In this document: positions 53,212 to 62,371 of the stretch, piece after piece
Layout: every line of letters starts with the position of its first letter
Position numbering within the stretch: position 1 is the stretch's first letter
DNA from: Opacimonas sp014872805
GTDB lineage: Bacteria; Pseudomonadota; Gammaproteobacteria; Enterobacterales; Alteromonadaceae
Direction: 5' to 3'
Assembly (NCBI GenBank): GCA_014872805.1
Contig: WKFN01000016.1
Span: forward strand, 124,001 to 188,000
DNA: 64,000 nucleotides
Made by a program: the position numbers and the translations under genes
Notes under the pieces: generated by a model
What the model saw: the letters and a program-made list of their open reading frames with translations, nothing else
Told to the model about the DNA's origin: nothing
The model's database searches: none

Positions 53212-53988
53212 ATGAATATATCTTTTGTGCATGCAAACGGCATCCCAGCGCCGACTTATCAAATTCTCTTTGACCAATTACCCCATAAGGTCCTTGCTAA
53301 GCATCAATATGCGCATGATGAAGTTTACCCATTAGTCAATGGCTGGGTTCATCAAGTGGATGAGTTGTTAGCTTATCTCGATGCGCAACATCTTAACGCC
53401 CCCGTTTTGGCAATGGGGCATAGCTTTGGTGCTGTTATCTCTTATATGGCCGTGGCAAGAGCCCCAGAGCGATTTTGTGGATTAGTCATGTGTGACCCAC
53501 CGTTACTGACACATTGGTCTGGCCGGTTGTTTGAAATGTGTAAGCGAACGCCGTTGATCAACAAAATAACGCCCGCACACGTTACAATGCAGCGTAAACG
53601 ACAATGGCAAGTGAATGAAGATGTGGTTCAATACTTTGCTAAAAAACCCTTTTTTTCTGAGTTTGTTCCACAATGTATTAGTGATTATGTCAGCAGTGTT
53701 ACTACCCAAAAAGGTGATGTTATAGAGCTTTCCTATAAACCGGAAATTGAAGCCCAGGTGTTTAGAACCATTCCGACCGATTTGGCGCAATATTTCGGAC
53801 AAGTAAACTTGCCGAGTCTGCTGATTACTGGTAAAAGCACGGATGTCACCGTGCCATTTTTGAGGAAGAAGTTTTTGGCGAAACAGCCAAATTTTTCACA
53901 CTGTGAAGTGCAGGGCGGTCACATGTTTCCTCTTGAAGTTCCCAATACAACCGCCCAAGTAATTAATGAATATATAGCTACTTTATAA
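53212..53988 (+). CDS. Alpha/beta hydrolase
   Basis: A 258-residue hydrolase with the nucleophile elbow MGHSFGAV (about 69-76), an N-terminal FVHANGIPAPTY, an acid in LLITGKSTDVTVP and the final catalytic His in EVQGGHMFPLEVP. The substrate cannot be told. The start is ATG 53212. Its last six bases overlap the 3' end of glgC on the opposite strand. Confidence 0.84.
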   Translation: MNISFVHANGIPAPTYQILFDQLPHKVLAKHQYAHDEVYPLVNGWVHQVDELLAYLDAQHLNAPVLAMGHSFGAVISYMAVARAPERFCGLVMCDPPLLTHWSGRLFEMCKRTPLINKITPAHVTMQRKRQWQVNEDVVQYFAKKPFFSEFVPQCISDYVSSVTTQKGDVIELSYKPEIEAQVFRTIPTDLAQYFGQVNLPSLLITGKSTDVTVPFLRKKFLAKQPNFSHCEVQGGHMFPLEVPNTTAQVINEYIATL

Positions 53989-55245
53989 ATATTTTAGCTT
54001 TTCAAGCATGTCTGGGGTAACTAGCACGATCCCATTACTTGATACGCGAAATCCTCGACGTCTATCTTCATTGTGGTCCACACCAATGTGCATACCTTCT
54101 GGGATCTGACAACCTCGGTCCAATACTGCGCGACGAATGGTACAATGTGCCCCAACTTCAACCGCTGGCAGAATCACGGTTTCATCTACCGAGGCGCCAC
54201 TGTTGACTCTTACGTTTGAAAAACACAAGCTCTTGTGTAAACGAGCACCAGAGACGATACATCCTCCCGATACAACTGAGTTGATTGCCTCACCGCGGCG
54301 ATCATCGGCTTCTTTGACAAATTTAGCCGGTGGCAGTTGTTCTTGATACGTCCAAATTGGCCAGTCGGCATCGTATAAATTCAAAGCAGGTACAGGCTCA
54401 ACAAGTTCCATGTTAGCTTGCCAGAAAGAATCAATAGTCCCCACATCGCGCCAATAATTTTCAGTGCCGTCGCTTTCACCAAAAACAAACGCTTGAACTT
54501 GATGATCTTTGATAATTCGTGGAATGATGTTCTTGCCAAAATCGTGTTCTGACTCAATGTCTGCTTTGTCATCTTCCAGTACTTTAAATAGAAACTCAGT
54601 ATCAAAAATGTAGTTACCCATTGATGCTAAGCAATTGTCAGGATCGTCTGGAAGGGCGTCTGGATGTTTAGGTTTCTCGGTAAAGGCCAATACGCGTTTA
54701 TTTTCATCTACGGACATCACACCAAATGCACCGGCTGCCTCTGGAAGGGAAACTTTCATACAACTCACGGTCATTTTAGCGCCAGATTGCACATGTTGCG
54801 CGAGCATGGTGCCATAATCCATCCGATAAATATGGTCACCTGATAAAATCATGACATATTTAGGTAACTCATCGCGAATGATATCGATGTTCTGGTATAC
54901 CGCATCTGCTGTTCCTTGATACCAATCTTCAGAAAAACGCTGAGAGGCTGGCAAGATCTCAACTGATTCCCCCAGTTCCTTTTTAAAATGCCCCCAACCT
55001 CGGCTGATGTGACGGATCAAGGAATGGGACTTGTATTGAGTCAAGATACCCATACGGCGAATACCAGAGTTAATACAGTTTGATAATGGGAAGTCTATGA
55101 TGCGAAATTTACCGCCGAAATACACTGCGGGTTTAGCACGCCACTTGGTAAGTTCGTGTAAACGAGACCCTCGTCCTCCAGCGAGAATGAGTGCGTAAGT
55201 ATCCTTGGTCAAATTACTCACATAACGTGGGCTTTGCTGAGGCAT
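53983..55245 (-). CDS. glgC: Glucose-1-phosphate adenylyltransferase
   Basis: Makes ADP-glucose, the committed step of bacterial glycogen synthesis. The 420-residue product has LILAGGRGSRLHELT (nucleotide loop), RAKPAVYFGGKFRIIDF, WYQGTADAVYQN, SGDHIYRMDY and the C-terminal left-handed beta-helix repeats. Allosteric control by fructose-1,6-bisphosphate and AMP is usual for the family. It is alone here, far from pgm and glgP and without glgA or glgB in the window. Confidence 0.96.
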   Translation of the reverse strand: MPQQSPRYVSNLTKDTYALILAGGRGSRLHELTKWRAKPAVYFGGKFRIIDFPLSNCINSGIRRMGILTQYKSHSLIRHISRGWGHFKKELGESVEILPASQRFSEDWYQGTADAVYQNIDIIRDELPKYVMILSGDHIYRMDYGTMLAQHVQSGAKMTVSCMKVSLPEAAGAFGVMSVDENKRVLAFTEKPKHPDALPDDPDNCLASMGNYIFDTEFLFKVLEDDKADIESEHDFGKNIIPRIIKDHQVQAFVFGESDGTENYWRDVGTIDSFWQANMELVEPVPALNLYDADWPIWTYQEQLPPAKFVKEADDRRGEAINSVVSGGCIVSGARLHKSLCFSNVRVNSGASVDETVILPAVEVGAHCTIRRAVLDRGCQIPEGMHIGVDHNEDRRRGFRVSSNGIVLVTPDMLEKLKYL

Positions 55246-55356
55246 TTTTTTTCCTTAAATTGATTATCCTACTTAAGTATTATAGCCATAAAGCTAGCTT
55301 AAATTCTAGGCAAAAATGTCAGCATTTTTTACATATTCTATAGATGCTTATATCCG

Positions 55357-56253
55357 TTATAGATATGCTTGATTTACCAAAGACGGTGGCGGCTTGTTGA
55401 GCTTCTTACAAATATTGCGTCCTATTTTTACGCACCTTTTTAAATCTACACCGTGTTGTATACCAAGACCATCGAGCAGATAGACCACATCCTCAGTCGC
55501 AATATTGCCACTGGCACCTTTGGCGTAAGGACAACCACCTAAGCCAGCGATAGCTGAGTCGATTCGAGAGACGCCGTATTCTAAGGCCTTACTGATATTT
55601 GCAATAGCTTGACCATAAGTGTTGTGAAAATGCACCGCTATTTGGTGCACGGGAATATCGGTTAATAATACTTCGAGTAGTTCGGCCACTTGCCGCGGGG
55701 TGCCAACGCCAATCGTGTCTCCTAAAGAGATTTCGTAACAGCCAAGAGCCAATAGCTCCTTGGCTACAGCTAGTACCATTTTGGGGTCAACCTTGCCTTG
55801 ATAAGGACAGCTAATCACGGTTGAAATGTAGCCTCTGACGGGAAGTTTTTGGGTTTGCGCAGAGCGCATTATTAGCTCAAATCGAGAGAGGCTTTCGGTA
55901 ATGGTACAATTTATGTTTTTCTGAGTAAATTCATTGCTTGCAGCGGTAAAGATGGCGATTTCATTGGGGTTATGCGTAACGCAATTTTCAAAGCCTTTTT
56001 GATTTGGGACTAATGCGCTGTACGTGATTTCAGCCTGACGAACAATACCGTCTAAAACAGCATCAGAGTGTGCCATCTGAGGGACCCATTTGGGCGAGAC
56101 GAAACTGCCACATTCGATATGAGAAAGGCCAGTCTTACTGAGCGCATCAATGAGTTGTATTTTGTCAGCAACACTAAGTGGTGTTGCTTCATTTTGCAAA
56201 CCATCTCTTGGACCAACTTCGATTAAGCTGACTCGACTAGGATAAGTCGTCAT
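55357..56253 (-). CDS. liuE: Hydroxymethylglutaryl-CoA lyase
   Basis: Cleaves HMG-CoA to acetyl-CoA and acetoacetate, the last step of leucine breakdown. The 298-residue TIM-barrel enzyme has EVGPRDGLQNE near the N-terminus, SLGDTIGVGTP and the signature loop SAIAGLGGCPYAKGASGN with the active-site Cys. Start overlaps the liuD stop (ATGA). Last gene of the liu operon. Confidence 0.95.
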   Translation of the reverse strand: MTTYPSRVSLIEVGPRDGLQNEATPLSVADKIQLIDALSKTGLSHIECGSFVSPKWVPQMAHSDAVLDGIVRQAEITYSALVPNQKGFENCVTHNPNEIAIFTAASNEFTQKNINCTITESLSRFELIMRSAQTQKLPVRGYISTVISCPYQGKVDPKMVLAVAKELLALGCYEISLGDTIGVGTPRQVAELLEVLLTDIPVHQIAVHFHNTYGQAIANISKALEYGVSRIDSAIAGLGGCPYAKGASGNIATEDVVYLLDGLGIQHGVDLKRCVKIGRNICKKLNKPPPSLVNQAYL

Positions 56254-58250
56254 GGTTTAGCCTCATCGAGTGGGTGCGCTTCTATATCGAGAAGGTTCTG
56301 CCCGCCAGTAACCATTTGACCTTCAGTACAATCGACTTGAGTAACCGTCCCATTCGAGTTGGCTTTTATGGTATGTTCCATTTTCATTGCTTCCAAGATG
56401 ACTAATGTTTCATCTTTGCTTACAGTTTTCCCTGGACTGACATTGACCTTCACCACTGTGCCATTCATTGGTGCAGTATAGTCATTGTCATTATCACTAT
56501 TTATGTTTTCAGTTTGAGGAATCGAGACATTCATCGTCAGTCCGTTACAGAAAATATAACGATGAGATGCGCTTTGATAAAAGCAACCATTATAGGTAAG
56601 TCCATTTATGACGGCTCGAAAAGAATCATCTTGCATATGCCATTGTGAGATGGGTATCGTTGTGTCATTTAGGGTTATAAGCGCATTTTCATCATGCATA
56701 CTGATGTAGGCAATACGCTGGTTCGCTAACACAATTGGCGATGTCCCAGTGTGATTTATTCTAAACTGTGTACGCACACCGATCGTGTCAAAATGCGTGC
56801 TTATATCTGGATTGGAGTGGTATGTTTTTGAATTCACTGCAAACAGACACATGGCTAAGAGGCATTCCATAATGTGAGTCATCTTGCTAGTATTCGGTTT
56901 TAAGTCCGAAGCGTAATCTTCCACAAAATGGGTGGTGAGATGAGCGTCATTAAACGCTTGGTGTTTTAAAATCGACTGAATATAGTCGATATTGGTTCGA
57001 CATCCTAATATAACATAGCCTTCAATAGCCTTATGTAATTTGTGAATTGCTTGTTGGCGAGTTGGTGCATGTGAGATGACTTTGCTGATCATAGGGTCGT
57101 AATAAATACTGATCTCATCGCCTTGTGTGACACCGCTGTCGATGCGTATGTGCGAATCTTGTGGTTCCTTGTAGCGATACAAAATACCCGTTTGTGGTAA
57201 AAAATCATGGTTTGGATCTTCTGCATAGATGCGTGCTTCGACAGCATGTCCAGAACAATTCAGCTGGTCTTGTAATAAGGGGAGTGTGCCACCACAGGCG
57301 ATATGCAGTTGCCATTCTACTAAATCTTGACTTGTGATCATTTCGGTAACTGGATGTTCTACTTGTAAGCGGGTATTCATCTCCATGAAATAAAATTGGT
57401 GTTGGCTATCAAGCAAAAACTCCACGGTACCAGCACCTACATAATGAATGGCCTGTGCTGCTTGCACGGCGGCTTCACCCATAGCTTGACGGGTTGCATT
57501 TGACAAACCCGGAGCGGGGGCTTCTTCAATGATTTTTTGGTACCGTCTTTGAATGGAACAATCTCGATCAAACAAATAGACGCCATTGCCATGAGAATCA
57601 CAAAACACTTGAACTTCTATATGCCGTGGCTCGCTAATATACGTTTCAATGAGCATATGCTCATCACTGAAGCTTTTGCGAGCTTCGCGTTTGGCTGCAG
57701 CGAGTTGTTCTCTAAAGTCATTGGCACGGCGTACAATTCGCATGCCTTTACCGCCCCCTCCAGCACTGGCTTTTAATATTACTGGGTAACCAATTTCTGC
57801 CGCTCGTTGGGCCAAGAAATTTTCATCTTGAACATCGCCATGATATCCCTTGGTCAATGGGACACCTGCTTGTTCCATAATACGCTTAGCTTGAGATTTT
57901 GAACCCATTGCAATGATGGCTGTGGACGGAGGACCAACAAATATCATTCCATGTTGTGCACACTTTTGCGCGAACTCTGCGTTTTCGGATAAAAAACCAT
58001 ACCCTGGGTGGATAGCATCTACTTTGGCTTTACGGGCAATTTCCAAAATCTTATCTTGCTCTAGATAAGATTGAGAGGCTGGTGCAAGTCCTACACAATG
58101 TGCTTCATCCGCACTTATTACATGTTGTGCCTGGGCATCAATGTCAGAATATATCGAGACAGTATGAATACCCATTTGTTTGGCGGTGCGGATAATTCGA
58201 CAGGCAATTTCTCCACGATTGGCGACAAGCAAACGAGTGATTGAACGCAT
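56250..58250 (-). CDS. liuD: Methylcrotonyl-CoA carboxylase, biotin-containing subunit
   Basis: A 666-residue protein combining biotin carboxylase (about 1-450: LLVANRGEIACRIIRTA, KASAGGGGKGMRIV, EMNTRLQVEHPVTE) and a C-terminal biotin carrier domain with the biotinylation site EAMKMEH. With LiuB it converts 3-methylcrotonyl-CoA to 3-methylglutaconyl-CoA. The start MRSITRLLVANRGE at 58250 shares one base with the liuC stop (TAATG). The propionyl-CoA carboxylase alternative is unlikely given the operon. Confidence 0.94.
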   Translation of the reverse strand: MRSITRLLVANRGEIACRIIRTAKQMGIHTVSIYSDIDAQAQHVISADEAHCVGLAPASQSYLEQDKILEIARKAKVDAIHPGYGFLSENAEFAQKCAQHGMIFVGPPSTAIIAMGSKSQAKRIMEQAGVPLTKGYHGDVQDENFLAQRAAEIGYPVILKASAGGGGKGMRIVRRANDFREQLAAAKREARKSFSDEHMLIETYISEPRHIEVQVFCDSHGNGVYLFDRDCSIQRRYQKIIEEAPAPGLSNATRQAMGEAAVQAAQAIHYVGAGTVEFLLDSQHQFYFMEMNTRLQVEHPVTEMITSQDLVEWQLHIACGGTLPLLQDQLNCSGHAVEARIYAEDPNHDFLPQTGILYRYKEPQDSHIRIDSGVTQGDEISIYYDPMISKVISHAPTRQQAIHKLHKAIEGYVILGCRTNIDYIQSILKHQAFNDAHLTTHFVEDYASDLKPNTSKMTHIMECLLAMCLFAVNSKTYHSNPDISTHFDTIGVRTQFRINHTGTSPIVLANQRIAYISMHDENALITLNDTTIPISQWHMQDDSFRAVINGLTYNGCFYQSASHRYIFCNGLTMNVSIPQTENINSDNDNDYTAPMNGTVVKVNVSPGKTVSKDETLVILEAMKMEHTIKANSNGTVTQVDCTEGQMVTGGQNLLDIEAHPLDEAKP

Positions 58251-59035
58251 TATTTTTCCTCTTGCCAATAGGGTTTGGCTTTTTCAAAAAATGCAGTAAG
58301 CCCAGCTTGACCTTCAGTTCCGATGCGCAAAGCCGCAATAGTAGCTGCGGTTTTATGTTGCAAAGTCTCGTCTATTTTGTGGTGATGACATTCCAGCAAC
58401 AACCCTTTGGATGCGCTAATTGCCTCAGGACCACCCTGGTGTAATTGTGCACACAAAGATGCGACAGTGCTGTCTAATTCGTTTTCGCTAACCGCTTCGT
58501 GAATCAAACCAAGTCGCCGCGCTCGCCGCGCCGACATAACTTCTGCGCTCAATGCATAGCGTCGAGCATGGCGCTGTCCGATGGCGTCGATGATATAGGG
58601 CATAATAGTAGCAGGGGCCAACCCTAAACGAACTTCCGATAAGCAAAACTTCGATAACTTGGTTGCTATGGCAATATCACAACATGCAATCAAACCAACC
58701 GCACCCCCAAAAGCTGAGCCATTAATTTTTGCAATGGTAGGCTTGGCAAGTGTATTAAGTGTGTGCAGCATAGTTGCGAGCGCCTGAGCATCTTGTATAT
58801 TGGTTTCATAATCATACTCAGCCATGCGTTTCATCCAATGCAAATCCGCTCCGGCACAAAAAGTGTTGCCCTTCGCTTGTAACACTACAGACCGAACATC
58901 GTCATCGTCAGCTGCTCGCAAGCATAACTTTGTAATTCGTTTGATCATGGCATCGTCAAAAGCATTGTGTGAATCAGGACGATTAAGCGAGATATACGCA
59001 GTATGGTCAGAAGTGTGGTAGGTAACGTGTTTCAT
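58250..59035 (-). CDS. liuC: Methylglutaconyl-CoA hydratase
   Basis: A 261-residue crotonase-fold enzyme that hydrates 3-methylglutaconyl-CoA to HMG-CoA. The oxyanion hole regions FCAGADLHWMKRMAEY and INGSAFGGAVGLIACCDIAI and the later SEVRLGLAPATIMPY are typical. The name within the crotonase family follows from the liu operon context. 35 bases separate it from liuB. Confidence 0.92.
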   Translation of the reverse strand: MKHVTYHTSDHTAYISLNRPDSHNAFDDAMIKRITKLCLRAADDDDVRSVVLQAKGNTFCAGADLHWMKRMAEYDYETNIQDAQALATMLHTLNTLAKPTIAKINGSAFGGAVGLIACCDIAIATKLSKFCLSEVRLGLAPATIMPYIIDAIGQRHARRYALSAEVMSARRARRLGLIHEAVSENELDSTVASLCAQLHQGGPEAISASKGLLLECHHHKIDETLQHKTAATIAALRIGTEGQAGLTAFFEKAKPYWQEEK

Positions 59036-59070
59036 TCATTTATCCTATAAATACGATTTTACTGGCATCA

Positions 59071-60678
59071 TTACATTCTAAATATGCCAAATTGGGTATC
59101 CGCAATAGGGGCATTTAATGCCGTATGCAGTGCTATGATCAACACATCTCGTGTGTCAGCAGGATCGATTACAGCATCGTCCCACAACCGAGCAGAAGCA
59201 TAATATGGATGGCCTTGACGCTCATAGGTGTCAATGATCGGGCGTGTAATTTTATCTAATTCTTCTGGTGAGATTGGCTTATCCGATTTGGCAAACTGCT
59301 CAGCTTTGACTTGCGCCAATACCCCAGCTGCTTGCTCACCGCCCATGACAGAAATGCGCGCATTAGGCCACATAAATAAAAATCTAGGATCGTAAGCTCG
59401 ACCACACATACCATAATTGCCGGCGCCAAAACTGCCACCGATCAATACTGTGAGTTTGGGGACTTTGGCCGTTGCTACTGCGGTGACCATTTTGGCTCCG
59501 TGCTTGGCAATTCCTCCTGCTTCATATTGCTGGCCAACCATAAAGCCAGTAATATTTTGTAAAAATATAAGAGGGATCTTTCGTTTTGCGCATAACTCAA
59601 TAAAGTGTGCTCCTTTTTGTGCAGACTCTGAAAACAATATACCGTTATTGGCCACTATGCCTACCGTAATACCATCGAGACGCGCAAAGCCAGTAACTAA
59701 TGTGGTACCAAACAGGGCTTTGAATTCTTGGAAATCCGAATCATCAATGATGCGTGCGATGATATCCCGCACATCATAGGGCTCTTTTGAGTCTCTCGGT
59801 ATCAAGCCATATATGTCTTTTGTCGGATAACGTGGCAACACTGTTGGACAACGGTCTATATGGCTCGTTTTGGGACGGTTGAGTTTAGCCACTATATCGC
59901 GAGCGATGGCCAATGCGTGATGATCATCATGGGCTAAATGATCTACCACACCAGAGGTCTGAGCGTGCAATGCGCCCCCGCCAAGAGCTTCAGCCGTTAC
60001 ACTTTCCCCTGTGGCTGCTTTGACTAAAGGGGGACCAGCTAGAAAAATAGTGCCCTGTTCTTTGACAATGATCGATTCATCACACATTGCTGGGACATAG
60101 GCCCCCCCAGCGGTACAAGAACCCATTACAATTGCAATCTGTGGAATATTTTGCGCAGATAAATTCGCCTGGTTATAAAAAATCCGCCCAAAGTGCTCCT
60201 TGTCAGGAAATACCTCATCTTGACGAGGCAAATTTGCACCACCTGAGTCAACAAGATATAAACAAGGAAGTTGATTTTGTAATGCGATTTCTTGTGCTCG
60301 CAGGTGTTTTTTAACCGTAAGGGGATAATAAGTGCCGCCTTTCACGGTTGCATCATTTGCCACAATCATGCACAAATGCCCGTGAATCAAACCAATGCCT
60401 GCCACGATGCCGGCACAAGGCACGTCTTCTTCATATACTTTGTACGCAGCGAGTTGCCCGATTTCTAAAAAAAACGAACCGGAATCGAGTAGGGCGTCAA
60501 TGCGCTCGCGTGCGAGTAATTTACCTCGGGCTTTGTGTTTTTCCCGTGCTGATTCTGAGCCACCTTGTGTAATGCGAGCAACAACTTTTTTGAGATCATT
60601 TACTTGTGCTTGCATGTGTAAGGTATTGGCTTGAACATCTTGCGCCAGTGAATTGAGTGGTTGTGAAAGTATCGCCAT
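59071..60678 (-). CDS. liuB: Methylcrotonyl-CoA carboxylase, carboxyltransferase subunit
   Basis: A 535-residue carboxyltransferase with the two tandem crotonase-like halves: ERIDALLDSGSFFLEIGQLA, CMIVANDATVKGGTYYPLTV, LVDSGGANLPRQDEVFPD, then FLQNITGFMVGQQYEAGGIA and IGGSFGAGNYGMCGRAYDP. Works with LiuD. Starts two bases after liuA ends. Confidence 0.96.
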   Translation of the reverse strand: MAILSQPLNSLAQDVQANTLHMQAQVNDLKKVVARITQGGSESAREKHKARGKLLARERIDALLDSGSFFLEIGQLAAYKVYEEDVPCAGIVAGIGLIHGHLCMIVANDATVKGGTYYPLTVKKHLRAQEIALQNQLPCLYLVDSGGANLPRQDEVFPDKEHFGRIFYNQANLSAQNIPQIAIVMGSCTAGGAYVPAMCDESIIVKEQGTIFLAGPPLVKAATGESVTAEALGGGALHAQTSGVVDHLAHDDHHALAIARDIVAKLNRPKTSHIDRCPTVLPRYPTKDIYGLIPRDSKEPYDVRDIIARIIDDSDFQEFKALFGTTLVTGFARLDGITVGIVANNGILFSESAQKGAHFIELCAKRKIPLIFLQNITGFMVGQQYEAGGIAKHGAKMVTAVATAKVPKLTVLIGGSFGAGNYGMCGRAYDPRFLFMWPNARISVMGGEQAAGVLAQVKAEQFAKSDKPISPEELDKITRPIIDTYERQGHPYYASARLWDDAVIDPADTRDVLIIALHTALNAPIADTQFGIFRM

Positions 60679-60680
60679 GC

Positions 60681-61847
60681 TTAATGAGTCTCATCGAATA
60701 ATTCACGCCCAATCAGCATGCGTCGTATTTCAGATGTGCCAGCTCCAATTTCATATAGTTTGGCATCGCGGAGTAGGCGACCTGTTGCATATTCATTGAT
60801 GTAGCCATTACCGCCTAATATTTGAATGGCATCAAGCGCCATTTTAGTGGCTAACTCGGCGGAATACAAAATCGCTCCAGCGGCATCTTTGCGCGTGGTT
60901 TCACCGCGATCACAGGCTTTTGCAACGGCATAGACATAAGCTCGAGCAGCATTCATTTGCGTATACATGTCAGCAACTTTACCCTGGATAAGCTGAAATT
61001 CGCCGATGCACTTGCCAAACTGCTGGCGTTCGTGAATGTACGGTAACACGACATCCATACATGCACGCATGATTCCCAATGGTCCGCCAGATAAGACTAA
61101 TCTTTCAAAATCTAATCCGGACATTAATACTGCAACCCCGCCACCTTCATTGCCTAAGATTTGGTCTTTATGCACGACACAATCGGTAAATACCAGTTCA
61201 CATGTATTGGAAGATCGCATTCCTAGCTTGTCGAGCTTTTGCGCCTGAGAGAATCCCGGTGTATCTTGTTCAACAATAAACGCAGTGATGCCTTTTGAAC
61301 CTCCGTATACATCGGTTTTGGCGTAAATCACAAACACATGTGCATCAGGGCCATTGGTGATCCACATTTTATTGCCGTTTAGGACATATTCATCACCTCG
61401 TTTATCCGCTCTTAATTTCATACTGACCACATCGGAACCCGCATTGGGTTCGCTCATGGCTAATGCACCGATGTGCTCGCCAGAAATCAGTTTTGGTAAG
61501 TATTGAGCTTGTTGTTTAGGGTTCCCATTTTTGTAAATTTGATTCACACATAAATTAGAATGCGCCCCGTAACTCAACCCAACGCCAGCAGACGCACGTG
61601 AAATTTCTTCCATGGCAACCGTATGAGCAAGATATCCCATATCAGCACCGCCGAATGCTTCAGAAACGGTTATGCCCAATAATCCTAATTCCCCCATTTC
61701 GGCCCACAGGTGATTGGGAAACTGATTCGCCTCATCTGCATGTTGTGCATGGGGAGCAATTCGCTCTTGAGCAAATTGACTAACCATATCGCGCAACATG
61801 TCGATATCTTCGCCTAAGCCAAAATTTAATGTCGGATAACTAAGCAT
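60681..61847 (-). CDS. liuA: Isovaleryl-CoA dehydrogenase
   Basis: FAD enzyme oxidising isovaleryl-CoA to 3-methylcrotonyl-CoA. The 388-residue product has AMSEPNAGSDVVSMKLRAD, MWITNGPDA and the IVD-type active-site segment SGLDFERLVLSGGPLGIM, where the catalytic Glu lies earlier than in other acyl-CoA dehydrogenases. The ATG at 61847 is chosen because it overlaps the liuR end by eight bases; a start at 61880 would add 11 residues. Confidence 0.95.
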   Translation of the reverse strand: MLSYPTLNFGLGEDIDMLRDMVSQFAQERIAPHAQHADEANQFPNHLWAEMGELGLLGITVSEAFGGADMGYLAHTVAMEEISRASAGVGLSYGAHSNLCVNQIYKNGNPKQQAQYLPKLISGEHIGALAMSEPNAGSDVVSMKLRADKRGDEYVLNGNKMWITNGPDAHVFVIYAKTDVYGGSKGITAFIVEQDTPGFSQAQKLDKLGMRSSNTCELVFTDCVVHKDQILGNEGGGVAVLMSGLDFERLVLSGGPLGIMRACMDVVLPYIHERQQFGKCIGEFQLIQGKVADMYTQMNAARAYVYAVAKACDRGETTRKDAAGAILYSAELATKMALDAIQILGGNGYINEYATGRLLRDAKLYEIGAGTSEIRRMLIGRELFDETH

Positions 61848-62253
61848 GGGATGAATTTCCTGATTGCTGGGTAAATTCATTTAATTCTTCTTTACAGCGA
61901 GCTTCAACTTCATCTAATTCAGCTAGAAGCATTTTAATATCGTGTAACTGTTGATTTAGCACTTCTCGTTTTTGTTGCGTCAATTCCAACATGGTTTCAA
62001 GTTGTACCGTTGAATTCGGATCAGTATCGTACAGCGCAAACAGGGTTTTGATTTCTGCCAATGAAAAACCTAGGCGCTTCCCCCGTAAAATCAATTTGAG
62101 TCTGACTGTGTCTTTCGCATAGTAAATTCTGTGAGTGCCTTCACGCACCGGATGTAATAGCCCCTGTTCTTCGTAAAAGCGTATGGCTCTTGCCGTTACA
62201 TCGAATTGTTTTGCCAATTCGCCTATGCTTATCGTGTTGGTTAGATCATTCAT
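61840..62253 (-). CDS. liuR: MerR-family regulator of leucine degradation
   Basis: A 137-residue MerR regulator: winged helix-turn-helix ISIGELAKQFDVTARAIRFY then RIYYAKDTVRLKLILRGKRL, and a C-terminal coiled coil (about 80-125). Position as first gene of the liu operon matches LiuR, described in proteobacteria as controlling branched-chain amino acid use. The effector is unknown. ATG 62253 is chosen over an in-frame TTG nine bases upstream. A likely binding palindrome lies at 62310-62325. Confidence 0.9.
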   Translation of the reverse strand: MNDLTNTISIGELAKQFDVTARAIRFYEEQGLLHPVREGTHRIYYAKDTVRLKLILRGKRLGFSLAEIKTLFALYDTDPNSTVQLETMLELTQQKREVLNQQLHDIKMLLAELDEVEARCKEELNEFTQQSGNSSHA

Positions 62254-62309
62254 TTTGTGCAATTGATAGCTTGAGGTTATTTATCTGTTGATACATAATT
62301 TACATTAGG

Positions 62310-62330
62310 TTTACGTTTACGTAAAGTCAA
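62310..62330 (-). promoter_or_regulatory. liu promoter/operator
   Basis: The palindrome TTTACGTTTACGTAAA (62310-62325, seven-base arms) and a second partial copy TTACGTAA (62332-62339) lie between liuR and the divergent thiolase. On the minus strand TTGACT (62330-62325) is a good -35, placing the palindrome in the following spacer, as in MerR-controlled promoters that have a 19-20 base spacer; the -10 (TGTAAA or near) is weak. LiuR binding is inferred. Confidence 0.6.
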
Positions 62331-62371
62331 ATTACGTAAAGTTGTTAACTTAAAAGTATCAAGGAAATGTT

